Source of the DNA: Pipra filicauda
Taxonomy: Eukaryota > Chordata > Aves > Passeriformes > Pipridae
Assembly (NCBI RefSeq): GCF_003945595.2
Contig: NW_024104898.1
Span: 2,480,001-2,544,000 of the forward strand
Direction of reading: 5' to 3'
DNA: 64,000 bases
Position 1 is the first letter of the stretch. Each line of letters starts with the position of its first letter. Below are positions 12,375 through 25,861 of this stretch, piece by piece. The position numbers and the translations under genes are program-made. The notes below the pieces were generated by a model. That model worked only from the letters and a program-made list of their open reading frames with translations. It was not told the DNA's origin and did no database searches.

Positions 12375-13804
12375 TGAACAGTCTCAGAAATCAGCTTGTC
12401 CCAGTCAACAGTAATGAAAAATTTCCACAGTTTCCTGTGACCACACATGACCCTAGAAACAAGGACTCCAAAAGCAAACAAAATGCAACAGGTCCACATG
12501 TAACTGAGAAATTTAAGCATGTCTTCAATTCCTGGGACCAATGACAGTTTTGCAGGTTCATCGCTGGGTTCATAAGAGAAAACCAACTGTTTTAACTCCA
12601 GTCCTGAAGGCAAATTAAATTTGAATCAGAAGCAACTGCTGGAAACACATGAAAAGACTTAGTGCGCACATGTGCTTATTTGTGTTTTCAGTAGAGAGGC
12701 AAAGAAGAATGGAAATCGGGAACTATAGGAAGTGAAAGAGGGTGAGAGGGGTACATGTTGGAAATGTGATCTCTGCTGACTGAGAAAACAGTTTCCTGGC
12801 TTCAATGAAAAAACAGTTTCTTGCTCAGAAACTGGCCCAAGTGGAAAACCACAAACTAGTCACCGAGCAGCTGTTTCCCCACAGAAAGCTCCAAAAGGCA
12901 CCTAAGACCTTGCTAAAACCTGAACGCTCAGCCCCCCAGTACTGTGTCCCAGCACAGAACTGGCAACAGAAGACCCACTGGGATGTAGAGAAGCCTGACC
13001 ACCTCTGAAATTTAATTCACAGTTTCTCTATAGGAGTGAATGCAATTAGTGTCGTTTCAGAGCTCAGGGTCAGGATGGTCATAGATAATTCAAAATACCC
13101 CCAGGATGCTCAGTTTCCTGCTAGGGCTTCTGTTCATATCAGGAGCGTCTCCAGGTCTTCCCTGCATGAGTTCACTCCTCAATAGTGGCATCACTATTCT
13201 GTGTGTTGCTTTAGCGTGCCTGCCACAGTCTTTCAGCTGGGCTGGAGGAAATAGTTCTGCTCTAGTGCCAGAGTCCATGGAGTAGGTGAGGAATAGCATG
13301 GGAGCCTGTTCCTGTACCTTCATAGGTGCTGCTTGACATGGTTTATGGAGCAAAAATCATGGAAGAAAAGCAAAGACACAGGCACAATGACATGGCAGTA
13401 CACCGCTGTGTTTGGGAAAGAGGCTGGGGAAAAGGGCCTCTGCTGACACAGGTCCTGGTGGCCTATGCTTCCCTTCAGGTATGGGCAGCTGTTTTCACTT
13501 CCCTGTGCCTCAGGGCCTCATGCAGAGACTGCGAGTTATCATGAGAAAATGAATTGCGATTTTTGTCTGCTTGGTGTCTTCCTAGTTCCCCTAGGAAGTT
13601 CTGGTCTGTGATATCTCTCTTCCCACAACTGGGCACCCAACATGCTCATGTTCTAGTCACCATGAGGTAGAATTTTATTGGGACAGAGCATTCCCCCCTT
13701 TCCTGTCCCCTCCAGCCTTGAAACATGAATGCTGACAGCAGTTTTCTAATTTTTCTCAATTTATCACCTCCTTTGCCTCATGTCTCCTGATACCACTGTG
13801 ACCT

Positions 13805-14345
13805 TGTGTTGGCTAGGACAGTGTTAATTTTCCTCCTAGTAGCTGGTACAGTGCTATGTTTTGGATTTAGGATGAGATTAATGTTGATAATGCACTGATG
13901 TTTTAGTTCTTGCTAAGTAGTGGTTTAACTCAAGGATTTTTCAGTGTCTCATGCTCTGCCAGTGAGCAGGAGCACAAGAAGTCACAAGGGAGCATGGCCA
14001 GGACAGCTGACCCAAACTAATATAAGAAATATTCTGTATCACAGAATGACATGTCCAGTATATAAACTGGGGGAAGATGGCTGGGAGGCACCAATCACTG
14101 ACTGGGGTCCCAGGGGATGGGCTGGATATTGGTCAGTAGGTGGTGAGCAATTGTACTGTGCATCACTTGTTTTTCTGGAGTTTTTCTCCTCTTTCAGTTT
14201 TTCTCTCTCTCTTTCTTTCTCTCTCCCCCCCCTTTTCATTACTATTATTATTATAATGCTGTGTTTCAGTCACTAAATTGTTCTTAACCCATGAGTTTTA
14301 CTTTTTTATTTTTCTGATTCTCTTCCCCATCCCTAATGGATTCCC
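13805..14345 (+). mobile_element. Solo LTR, avian ERVL-like
   Basis: It starts TGTGTTGGCTAGGACAG and TGTTAATTTTCC, followed by AGCTGGTACAGTGCTATG, GACAGCTGACCCAAACTAAT, a TATATAAA box at 14059-14066 and CTGGGGGAAGATGG. It then has a pyrimidine-rich tract and TTGTTCTTAACCCATGAGTTTTAC, ending at about CTTCCCCATCCC. The order of blocks matches an LTR family I remember as common in birds and related to ERVL. The right edge is uncertain and a target duplication was not found. No internal part is present. Confidence 0.75.
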
Positions 14346-17300
14346 CATAAATTCAGATTCCAGTCCTATTCATCACCCTTGACAAGAGAATATCTCACCA
14401 GTCCACACTCCAGGATCCACAATGCTTTCTCTTCCTTGGCCAAATTCCCATGTCCCCTGGACCTGTTCTGGTGCTGCACAGACCAAGAGAGAAAGCTTAG
14501 CAACAGCTGCTGTGCCAGATTCACTATCTCTGACCTGCTTACTGGAGGTAAGCATGCAGCAGAAGTACTCTCAGTGTATGTTAGAGAGGAACCTGTGTTA
14601 CACCCCTGTGCAAACAGAAGCAGAGCTAGGACAACCTCTCCCCCAAGCCAGGCTGCCTTGATGCAATCTGGATACCACCAGCTGTGTCACACTTTGAAGG
14701 TCTCATACAGGTGATTTTACCTATGGGCTAAACCCACAACAACAACAGGACTCAAAACCAAAGCAGTTTCTCCTGAATCCCGAGACAGGAAGCACTGGCA
14801 AAGTGCCTGACAGTCCTTTGGCAGCAGTATCCTCCTGTGACTTAAAGACAAGGACATGCTCGGGTGAGACCTGAACATGCACAGCCTTTCAGGATGCCCA
14901 GTGCAAAGCAGTTGAGAGGATTCTGGAGTTGTTTTTTATCCCAACAAGTTGATATATAACTAGGTCCTACAGGGCAAATAGGTGCCACAGCAGGAAAACT
15001 TTAAAAGGGATGTCTGAATTAGAACAGTATGAGATGTGGTGTTCAGCCCTGAAAGGGCCACAGAAGGTGAGCAAACACCCACAGAGCGATGACCAAGATT
15101 GTCTGCCATCCACTGTTTCTATACAGCCCTTGTCTCCCCTTTCCTGACAAAACTGTATAGCTTGGATGTGTCTTGATAAAATTAAGTTGCTCTTCCTGGA
15201 CAGCCTGTCCGAAAAACAGAATAATGGGATTATGGAATGTGTATTTGTTTCTCCCAACAATATCCGAGAAATGGATTAACTGATTTAAACCAGTCCTTTT
15301 CTGAACAAACAAATTCATGTCTCTAGGCAAGGAGCTCTCACACAAGCTTTTAGAGATGAACAATGAGCTGCACAGAGGCTGAATGGCAGTGCAAGGCAGG
15401 CTGCAATCTCACAGACCAGACCTAGGTCCCCTCTTCAAGGTTCCCACCTTCCTGATGCACATAACTGGGTATTTCCTCCCTTCTTTACCATGTTTTACCC
15501 AGGGCACAGCAGAGGCCTCATGGTAATTTGCGTCTGATGGATGTTGCCACAGACTGGACATGCCAGCTTTGCAAAATCTGCTCCCCAGCCTCCGAATTCC
15601 CCCTGCCATCTGGGCATTTTGCTTTATGTCTCAAGTCTCATATCTCCTGGCCACCACAGCGTGCAGACATGCTCTGTCAGACCAATTTCAATCAAAGAGG
15701 TAAATCAGAAAAGCTCTCAAGGCACAAGGGAGACTTCCCAAGAAACCTCAGTGAGTGGCAGCACATGGGAACCTTGTCCACAAGGCAGCAAGCAGAGAAG
15801 AGACCCAGATTCTGCAGAGTAAGACCCAACTGCTACACATTGAGGGCAAAAATTCAGACCAGCCAAAATTCATACTACTCCTTTACCCTGTCAAAGGCAT
15901 TTTTATTTCTTTAAAGCTGCATACAGTAAATGTTACCAAAAAAACCCCAGCACTGGGAGTCCTGGGGCTTTGCTCTATGAACATAAAGGTGGTTCCAAAG
16001 AAGAAGGCTTTAGCTAGGCATCCTTAGCCTGCTGAACTATTTACCCCTTAATGCCACAAGACTGGTAGAAGGGTAGGACCAATGAGTCCTATATGGTAAT
16101 ATTTGGTACAATCCCATCTTAAGACCCAATCCAAGTGCAGTCACAGCCTCCATCTGTCAGGCCATGGGACCTGGTAATTGTTAAGACAAATCTGAGGCTG
16201 GCTGTAAGTCTCTGTGGCTGTTATTGTGCTCTAAACTGTGGCCATTTGGGTTTACAGCCACAGTGGAGTAAAACCGATTCCTCCCTTCAGCCTGTCCTGA
16301 GACTGACAACTCTAATTAGTTGTTAGCAGCCCAGGCATGGGAAGCGGAGTGAGCAATCCTAATCGCCCAGGACAGGGCTACGTGCACAAACACAAACTCT
16401 AAGCAGCTTAATCCCAAATACAATACTGCAAGCAAAAAGTGTGTTGACAATCAGGAACACAACTCCCTGCTCTTAACAGTGGGAGCAGGGGGGTGCTGTG
16501 TATTGATAGAAACACAGAAATAACATGTGTACTTTTAGCTTAGTCACACAAACCTCTATGCAACAAATCTGAGGATAAATAGGGAGGATTTCCATCGAAG
16601 TGGAACTTCATTCAGACTGGTGGTTCAAGGCCATGCCCAGGGCTATGATTTATTTTATTCTTTTTACTAATGAAGGTCTCCAGGTTTGCAAACACTGAAC
16701 TTCCAGAAGACACAGTTCTCCCATGACTTTCAATACAGACACCCAGAGCACCGGTTCATTCTTAAACCTCCCGTGTTCTAAAATGAACCAGAACATGACA
16801 GAGCCCTAGTTGGTAAGAGAGCCCAAGGTTTCCCTCTCTTGGAAGCAAGACCTGTACCAGGTAGAACAGCAATACTGAAGCATAAATGGAAGGGCAGGAA
16901 AGCTCCAGCTATTACAAGGGTAGAAAAATCATCATCTGCCCCCAATTTAGCTCCTCAGAACTCAGCTTGGAAAAGGGTATCAGGATGGACATCACTGATG
17001 AAATTAATAAAAGAAACTAAAACATTAAATAAATTAATTAATAAATACAATCAGAAATTAAACCAGCTAGGTCTAAAATTCTTAGCAGATGGCTTCATAC
17101 TCCAGCTTACATGACCACGTAGCAAGACAGATAAGCCAGCTCAGTCACACATAGGGGTCAGCTCTGGCCCCTGACAGTCTCATTTCTCTTAGACTCCCTT
17201 CATAGGCAGGGAGAGCTGCAGGGAGCTCTAAGGAGCCAAAAGCTCAGTCTTAGCCACTCTGCAAAAACATCTTCATGCCAAAGACATGTCTCAAGAGCAC

Positions 17301-20300
17301 TTTTAACAGAGCAGTTAATATCCAAGCTTTTGGAGGAGGGGGCAGGGCATCCACAAAAGAGCACTGACATTGAGCTATGGTTTCAACAGTTGATCGAAAC
17401 AGTTTAATGCATTTCTATTTCCAGTTGCATGGATCCAGCAATGCTTCTTACTTATTTACAGTATCACCCCTTCCCCTCCTCCCTGCTCTTCTGTTTGCTA
17501 CATAGATAACAGGGGAAATTGATGCTGACTATTGCCTGTCTGATGTACAGCACTGCCAATGGGTTCAGCAGGATTTTAAAGAGGAATGAGTCAACAGTAT
17601 GTGACCGGGAATAACATTTACCAGCGTGTGAGCTTGAATAGGAAAACACATCTGTGCTCACCTGAACATTAGTTAAAGTGACAACGGCAACAGATGACCC
17701 AGCAGGACGTGTTCTGGCAGTCTTCCAGGTCAGGGAAGAACCAGACCTGCTAGTCACCAGCCCTATGGCAATGCCTATGTCTAGGACTATAAACAGCTCC
17801 TGAAGTCCTGTTAGCCATGGTAACCATCCCTCCAAAGTGAATGTCAGTCTTCTTTCCTGGTTACACCTAATATTCACTATGTTTTGAAGATAAAGCACAA
17901 TAACCCACCTGCTGCTTAATGGGGCAAAACTTTACCTACGGGCTATAAGGATAATCCTTTGGAGATCAATCCCAGATGATTGTGGTCTATTACTTTAGAT
18001 CCAGCACGGGTAAAATTCACAGGCCATGTTATTCCAGGGAAAGACACAGTCAGGTTAATTCCTTTTCTAGTCATTCCTCCTGCCAATATCTCACCTGTTT
18101 TGTGACCCCAAGACAAGAAACAGAGCCAACTTTCAGACTCGACGACCCAAAGCAAAGTCAACCCTATATAAATATCCCCTCTTCTTTCTTCTCTTTTTTT
18201 GCTGGCGCTCAAAGACACTAAAACTTCTGCTAAAGTCAAAAACGGCACCAGCGAAAGTCTGCTTATCTCCTCTTCAGAATTTGATTCACTAATTAACAAC
18301 TGTCAACAGAGGAGACAGGTGCTCTTCTACCAGGCTTTGGTGGTTATCCAAAGAAGGAGAACACATTCAAGTGATCAAGCAAGGGCCTGAGACAGCAAGT
18401 AGTGAGTGTTGTTAAGGAGGATAAACCCATCTGCAGGAAAATACTGGAATGGATGTATCAAGGATCAGGTGGGATGAGGAGTGCAGGGTTGAGCTGGACT
18501 TGGACTAAGCTGTCCAGCAGTTTACGACATGCTGTTGAGGATTGATAAAGCATCAGAGCTGACACAGTTTCATTCAAGTAGGATAGTGTATTAGGATTGC
18601 AATTTTCACCACAGTTTTATGAGGCTCTAACATAGCAAATGTCATATTCACTGTGATATGACAGTCATTTCAAAGGCCAGTCCTAGCAACAGCTAGAGTT
18701 TACAGTCACTACTAACCTTCATAATTCATGGAAATACTGTTTTGACCAGTCTTTTAGGATACTTGGTTAATATGCTTTTTTCAATTCGTTGCTACGTGCA
18801 TTCTAAATTCATATCTAGGTAGCATCCTTTTCACTGATCCACACATGCACACTGTCTGTCTTTCCTCCTTTCATACATATTGGCTCAAATGACACTATTG
18901 TATTGCAAACCCCAGACTGCTGCACATTTTCAAGCCCAGTGTGTGTTTTACAGCCTTACACTATCTCCCCTGTACAGGGTGACCCAGCCCTGATTTTAAA
19001 CTCACCTCTACAGAAGATTGATTTTTCTTCTGGGATTTTTTTGAGTGAGTACCTCGTTCTGAAAAAAACCCTTGACAACAGCATCAGTGATAGCACTGAT
19101 TTTGTTAACAGTACTCTGGCATTCCACTAATATTTTTATCACAACGCTTCAAAGTGCTGTGTTTATTATGTCCCACAAATCTTTGATAATATGGGTCACT
19201 TTTATTCCTGTTTTGAAGATACAGGAAAAGATGACAAGATGTTGCCATTCCAAGTGGTAGATTCCCCGGAGTTCTGACAAGCCCAGCCTCTCACTCTAAC
19301 CAGTATATAACATTTCTTCATCCTAAACACAGAGCTATAAGGCTGCAAGGACTTTCGTGAACTTATTAATCTTTCAAAGCTCTACAGTTCAGACCAAGAA
19401 GTCCAGGGAAGACACCATCCATCCTGTCAGAGAGCTGATGATAGACAATTACAGCTCATAAGATAAAAGAAGAGCAACTTTTTCTGCTTTCAAAATACAA
19501 AAAATAATAAAAAGTCCAAACACCTTTTTTGACAGCTGACTTGTTCTTTTTGTCTTCTTATTTTCTTTCTACTATTGAAGTGCAGTTGGCAAAGCCTATT
19601 TCTAGGCTAGTTTGTTACAATACAGCACTATATGCATGAGGGTGAGGGGAGAAAACCAAGAAAAAAGGGAAACGCAGAAACAGGTTCTGACATCTAATCA
19701 GATCTACTGTATTGATTTTGCAGCTTTAGCTTTGGAGCAAATCAGAGAAACAGCCACATTATCATCCAGAATTCACTCTTCCCTCGAGTGAGCCAGTTCA
19801 AAAGGAGCTCACACTGACACATAAACAGGCACTCCTGCATGCACACACACGCACACGCAGATGCACACGCCCATGTGGATACACACCCCACTGAAGCGGC
19901 TCTCCAATGGGATGCGTGGGCTGGGGGAGGTGAGAGAAGCGCTCATCACAGAGGCTGCAGGAGCCACACGATTCCCATTTCCAACAAGATGAGAATTCCA
20001 GAGCAAGCCACCAGACTAATGAGCTACCCACACTGGAAAGCTGTGTTTCAATTAACCATAGAAGCCCCTGCTGCGGCATTCACGTCCTTCCAGCAGCGTG
20101 AACATGGAGGAGAGGGATAAACAGGGACTGTGTTGTTTCTGGGTCTGGTTTTTGGGGGTGGGGAAGGAAAGGAGAATTCTGTAAAACGGTTGAGGGCAAT
20201 TCTTGTCCTACTTTCTTGGTTTGCAGTTTCTTATTCATACTAATGGAAAGAGTAATTGACAGTCCTGAAACCAAAGCTGCCTGCTTAGGCACAGAACAGG

Positions 20301-22309
20301 CAGTACCACCGTAAGGTCCTTCCACAATTTCCGGGCAGGAGGAGACAGTTCAGGTGTACAAACACTCAGGATGCACCCAGCTTCAACTAAGGGTAAATGG
20401 AAATAATGGAGAAGGGAAGAGGGCTGCTTAGGTGGGCTGTTGCATGGACCCTGACAGCATTACTTCAGCAGGATCACAATAAAACATTGTTTGGCCATGG
20501 GAAGAGCTATAGGAAGAGTATGATGAGTTACTCTTTACATGGTTCATCACATCTTTGCCTTCTTGAGGGTCACATCAAAGGCTCTGCCCCAGAACTGCTT
20601 GTTGCTTGTACCTACAACCTTTCTTGTATGGGGAATCATGTCCTCCCCCTGCAGCCCAAGATTCAGGGCTGTGATACCCCTCCAGACCACCTAGGAAGCC
20701 TGAATTCATCCCAAGCTTGGCACTGCTGCTCCCTCTGCAGGGGCAGTGAGGGTCAAGCGAGGACCACACAGCTTTCAAAAAGCAACACCAAACTAGGGAC
20801 ACTAGCAGGTCTGATGGTTCTTTCTCCCAAGTGAAATTTTGCTGCACCTCTCATCAGTTTTTGAGGTGACCAAGGGTCACCCTCCCTGTCATGTCTGGCC
20901 AAACCCCATATGTCTGGCCCAGGATGCCTTCCAGAAAAGCTCAAACCAAGATACACATTTTCACCCTGATTAAGGGAAGCTTCTCCACACATATTTACCT
21001 GCATGGAAATCTTCACACATTTCCCTGTCTCATCCTGTAATCTAATTCCTGCCATGCTCCTGAATAGAGAGAGATAATTTTAAAAGGGGATCTTTGAATA
21101 CTCAAAGTGCCTGCAGGATTTCACACACATCCATTACTGCTGTGTTCCCAGCAGCTCACATCTGTGAGCAGTTTGTCTGGTTGGTTTCAGCCAGGTTGTC
21201 TGCTCAGGTCTCACTTCTCTTATTCCTGGGGAGAGAGCCTGAAAGAAGTGTGGCAGCATGTCTAATGAGTGCTGCTGTGCTGTGTGTGGAGGCTCATCAG
21301 TCACAGCCCAGAGGCAGCATGCCCAGGTGCAAATTAACCTGCTCCCTGCCCATCCCACACCTGTCAGATCTGTGCCGCTCAGAGTACTCTGCAAGAGTTC
21401 AACAATCACACCATTCTGATGGGATGAGAGATGCAGGAAGAGCCACTCCTACAGTCACTGCTCCTTCCAGACCAAGGCATTTTACCCAGCTGCTTTCCCC
21501 ATCTGATTCAAAGTCTTGTAAGAGAGAGAGCACACACTCCCACATGTCACAAAACACCTCAACAGCATGGGAGCTGAGCAGGCACTCACTTCTCTGGAGG
21601 GAGAAACCACTGCAGGGAAAGGACGGAGATGTCATGCAATGCAGACACAGGCAGCATTCCCTCCTTCTTTGTTCACCTTTGTACACAGTTATTGCCTCCA
21701 GGTGGGGCTGGGAGCACCGTCCATAGGTAAAATCACTCAATATACCGCATACTAAGGATCAGTTTTCTGTTACTCACCACCTTGCTGAATGAAAACCATT
21801 TGGGATATGCAGTCCCTGTTAGGTCTGCCTAGCACTGCTTTTCAGGCAAAGTGATTCAGGCACATCCATAAAAGATAGTCGAGGTAACTAAGTTGAAAAA
21901 AAAGGTTGTGGGGTGGAAATGGTCTAATTAACATTCATTTGCACCTTTTGAATGTTTGCTTTTACAAACTTCATAACATACCCTGAAGGTATTTACACAC
22001 ATGTAATGCATATGAACGCAAACCTGGTGAAGCTGCTGTTCTGCACTCATCCTCTGACACGGAAATAGAAAGCATTTCATACAAACATGTACAACACCTC
22101 TCCCTTCCATTTGCAACATGTTGGCCATATGGTACCCTGCCCTTATTCTTGTGTAGGCAGACCAATTAAATATAAACTGTTCAAAGGTCCCCAGACAAAA
22201 GAGATGTGTCTGCTCAGCCCAGGAAGAAAGGTCAACCCTGCTTAGCCTACAGGCTTTTGTGTACAAAGGCATTCAGTCAGGCACTTCGGTACTGAATGGT
22301 TATACTTAC

Positions 22310-22603
22310 ACTGCACGTTGAGCTGCACCAGGGCTTCCCGTGGTCTGATGTTAAAGCCATTGTACCTGGCTGTCTGACACTTATAGGTCCCACTCATTTC
22401 TCGGCTCACACTCTCCAGATGCAGCTTCCCATCATATGTCTCCATTGTCATTGTCCCTGAAGGCATGGGGGTTTCCTTATCTACACGGGACCAGATGATG
22501 GGTGGCTTGGGCTTCCCACGAACCTCGCACTGCAGCTCTGCCCTGGAGCCTTCCCGGACAGTGATGGTGGACTGACCCTTAGGGACACTGATCGTTGGTG
22601 GCA
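22310..22603 (-). CDS. MDGA1: MDGA1 exon: Ig5, whole domain
   Basis: This 294-bp exon is phase 1 at both ends, with acceptor TTTCTTTTAG and donor GTAAGTATA. It completes a Val codon and gives 97 codons from [18 protein letters not shown] to [18 protein letters not shown]. The disulphide pair is in [14 protein letters not shown] and [12 protein letters not shown], and the tryptophan is in PIIWSRVD. It is the last MDGA1 exon in the window. The next one, for the following Ig domain and expected to start with Phe-Pro-Pro, is not seen anywhere to the left, so the intron runs at least 22.3 kb. Confidence 0.95.
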
Positions 22604-25600
22604 CTAAAAGAAAGACAAGAAGGGAATAATTTTACAGTGGATTTTCAGCACGTAAGGAACATTCTTGAGATGCCTGTGTTTCAGTCACGCCAACAGCCTT
22701 GAACTTCAAGTTTCCACTTGACACACTGCAACCCCTCTACGAGCACACTGTCCTGTGCGAATTATCCTACAGGGTCTGGAGCTGCAGGGTAACAAGAAGA
22801 TCCCAGCTTCTCCAACATTGTATCCCAATATCAATGGCAAGTGCCACTTGTATTGGGCAGACTCCACACTCCCATCCCTCTGTCTGCAAAATGCTATCCA
22901 GCAGCAGGGATAGCATCGAGGAACTCAAACGTAAAAGCCTCTTCGATCCATTTCTCAATTTCTCATCAGTGAATTTCTCAAGGAAAGTCTTTTTGTCAAG
23001 AAATAAACATTGTATCTCCCGAGGTATCTAGCACCCTTATCCAGGTCAGACCAAAATCAAGATTTAAAGAATTAGTGCTTGTAAATTGCATCTCTAGGAG
23101 ATCCACAATCCCTCTCTGTTTCTAAACTACAGCAAGGAGTCAGCCTGTTCACCAATTTTACATTGGTGAACGCTCTGTGAATCTCCACACCAATGAACCT
23201 CTGGATCATTTTTGAGTGAGAGACAAGTCCCAGCAAAGATCACTCCTGGCATCCCTTCCAGGTTGGGAAGAGCTCGCCCAGCAGAATTGCTGCCGAGCCA
23301 CGGCTACAGTTGGAGGCACAGTAACACTCAAAGAAATACCCACTTATCAACTGACGAACAAAACTTTGTTGATAAACAAAGCTCAAAAGAAACCCAATGA
23401 CTACAACTAAAGGGTGCAGAGTTGTCAGTGGGAAGAGGTTTGCTTTTCACATCCCTAACACCACCAAGAACCCAGGAAGGGGATGTTTGTGCTAAAATCC
23501 ACGTAATATTGACAACTTATTTGTGTTAGGCTTTAGAGTTAACAGTTCAGCTGAGGTAAATATGGCCACAATCATTCTCTGAAAGCTACCTTTTCAGCCC
23601 TTCCTGCTGACAATTGGCAACACTTGGATTGACACTTCTATAACTGCAAGGGCCATGTACTTTGTTTCCATTTAAATCAAGATGTAGGACTACAGAAGCT
23701 ATAACAAGCTGGTCTGACCAATATTAGCTGAATTCGGTTCCAGCAAAGGAGAATGTGCTATGATAATTGTACATGTTACAGCCTGGAGCTCTCTAAGAAC
23801 AAATTTAGGATGGATCCAGCCTAATCGTCCTCTGCAGTGACCTCCCTATGAAACAGGGAGGCCACATTTTCAATTTGCAGGTCTCCTCTGGGCGGGGGAA
23901 TCTCATCACACCCTGTCCTGCACAGTGCGAAGGTACGACAGCACTTTCAGTGCCAATGCTGTCGGCAGCTACTCACCTGGTGAGCAGCAATTTTCTCCAC
24001 AGGACAAGTTGTAAATTACATTTGAAGATATTTTCTGTTTAATTAGAGCTATCTCCTTGGAGCTGCTCAGTGGAGGTAGCCACCTTGACGAGCTCAGGCT
24101 TTGCTCAGTGGGGAAACATGGAGCCGCTGCTGCTGCCCTCCTGCTCCAAACCTGTGGTCTTGCGAAAACCTGGGGTTTTTATGGGAATCACATGTTGGAG
24201 GTGGCTCATTGCTGTTCATGGGGATGCTGCATGTTGGACAGCCTTGGGTGCTCCACGGAGGGCTGCTCCAGCAGGGATGGCTGTTTTCATTCCCTGGGAC
24301 ACATAGTAGTCCTACTGGCTCAGGCTGCCAAAGACAGGCTTCAAAATACTGCAGGCTGCCCTCCCACCCTTCCTCACTGGCAGCATCCACACAAGCATAT
24401 GGGACTCACCCTCTTCTGAACAGGCATGGGGCAACCTGCCGCTGTAGATACCACCTTTAAGGCAGCAACTGGCTGGTGCTTAGACCAACATCTGCACTGA
24501 CCAACACTGCCCAGCCTCTCAGTGGGATCATCCAAGGTCTCCCAGCCCTTTACAGCCTCCTACCCTTGCAGTCTTAAACACAACTGCACTCTGCCATCTA
24601 GTGATCTTGGGCAAAAAGGATTGCTCCTGGAGGTAGCAACCACACAAGGTCAGGAGAGGCAGTTTTGCACCAGGATTGGGGAGTTCCCCCGATTTTGTTC
24701 CCTGTGGGTATAACAGCGCTGATGTCAGCTGGCATGGAGTGGGTCCTACCTTCCACAGCTGCCCACAGAATAGAAGCACCATTCCTCACTTTTTAGTGGG
24801 TCCAAAGCATGGGCAGGACTCATTCTCCAAGCTGCTAATGAGCACTGGATGCAATCCCATTGGGAACAGCCTGGCCTCAGTATTTCTGATGGGAGACAAG
24901 GGCTTCCCAAAGCATCAAAAACAGTTGCAGCACTTTTTGTTGGGGAGCTGAAATCAGAAGCGTCCAGAATCAAGACTGGGATCAGCCTGGCCTATGGGTC
25001 CAGCACAACCAGAGACTGAGAAGAAACTTTCTGTGAAGGCTGAGGTCAAAATCTATGGGCAGCTGTCTCCCCTGAGGAGTCCTCATCAGATTACTAATGC
25101 AGTGCTGCTTTGTGCAATACCTTCTCAGTCCTGGAAAGGCAGCACAATGACATGGATATAATGGAGAGCACAGCTGGACCCACCGCTTCCCAAGATACAG
25201 AAAAACAGCCCTATCAGTCCCCAAAGTGGCTGACAACCACGTCCTCACCAAGTGCTGGGGTGAAGCTTTGACCCTGATTTTAAGGGGGTAGGCATTTATA
25301 ACACTTTGACTCCTACAGAGAGTGCCCAAGACAGACTGCATTTGGAATTCAGTAAACATTAAAACATTAAAAATCTTCATCTATGGCAGATGACACCAAC
25401 ATCCTGGACACAGCTTTGAAAAAAGGTATATTCCTCATAAGCGATGCCAAAGAGAGGAAACAGTAGCTTTCTTTCTCTTTTACTCCCTTCTAAACAAAGG
25501 GACACTTGAAATTTGGTGAAATACCACCTCTTCTTCCTTCCTTCACAATGTAGAGGTTTCTTTAAACAATCACACTCTAAACCTGTCTCTGCAGCTTTGA

Positions 25601-25861
25601 CTGGAGTGTACTTTGGACTTTTCACAGGGAGAAAACATAAAGGAAGATCTGCTCGCTGCATAACACATCTGACAGAGAAGTTGTAACTTTGTTCATCTCC
25701 AATCTCAGCCAAGTGCTTGCCTGAGGATGTGAGACCTTTCCCCACTGGGATTCAAGACACTCATGTGAGGTCCTTCAAAAAAGCCAGAGGCATGGGGGCG
25801 GGGGGGAGCTGGTGATGTCAAACACTCCTCTGAGGTCCCCATCTGCCACAGAGAGGCTCAC
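22604..25861 (-). other. MDGA1: MDGA1 intron between Ig4 and Ig5 exons
   Basis: This is a 3258-bp intron with donor GTGAGC and acceptor TTTTAG. I see no exon, RNA gene or clear mobile element in it. The 24057-24460 stretch has open frames in several phases on both strands, which fits a locally GC-richer patch and not a gene. Confidence 0.85.

Larger units (their letters stand above)
1..22309 (-). other. MDGA1: MDGA1 intron after Ig5 exon, partial
   Basis: This stretch has no recognisable exon on either strand. It was checked for the signatures expected of the next MDGA1 parts (Ig with YxC, FNIII, MAM) without success. The mobile and repeated DNA between 5475 and 14345 is listed separately. 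In 1-5474, 5889-8423, 12375-13804 and 14346-22309 I see only ordinary AT-biased intron sequence, homopolymer runs (poly-A at 232-240, poly-T near 2766-2781), an AT-rich stretch at 16990-17065 and a CA-rich patch at 19839-19875. The open frames here, including one of 210 codons at 21094-21726 on the plus strand, show no family resemblance. Confidence 0.85.

Noticed and set aside
17464..17898. Minus-strand open frame of 144 codons, considered as a further MDGA1 exon
   Set aside because: It lacks the Ig, FNIII or MAM signature residues, and no splice phases fit the Ig5 exon end.
19839..19875. CA-rich patch as a Z-DNA or regulatory element
   Set aside because: Short and interrupted; an ordinary decayed microsatellite explains it.
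20397..20834. Plus-strand open frame of 145 codons
   Set aside because: No domain or signal features, and an open frame on the opposite strand overlaps it.
21094..21726. Plus-strand open frame of 210 codons, the longest in the window
   Set aside because: It has no recognisable domain, low-complexity or shifting composition, long overlapping open frames on the other strand and intronic position. It looks like chance.
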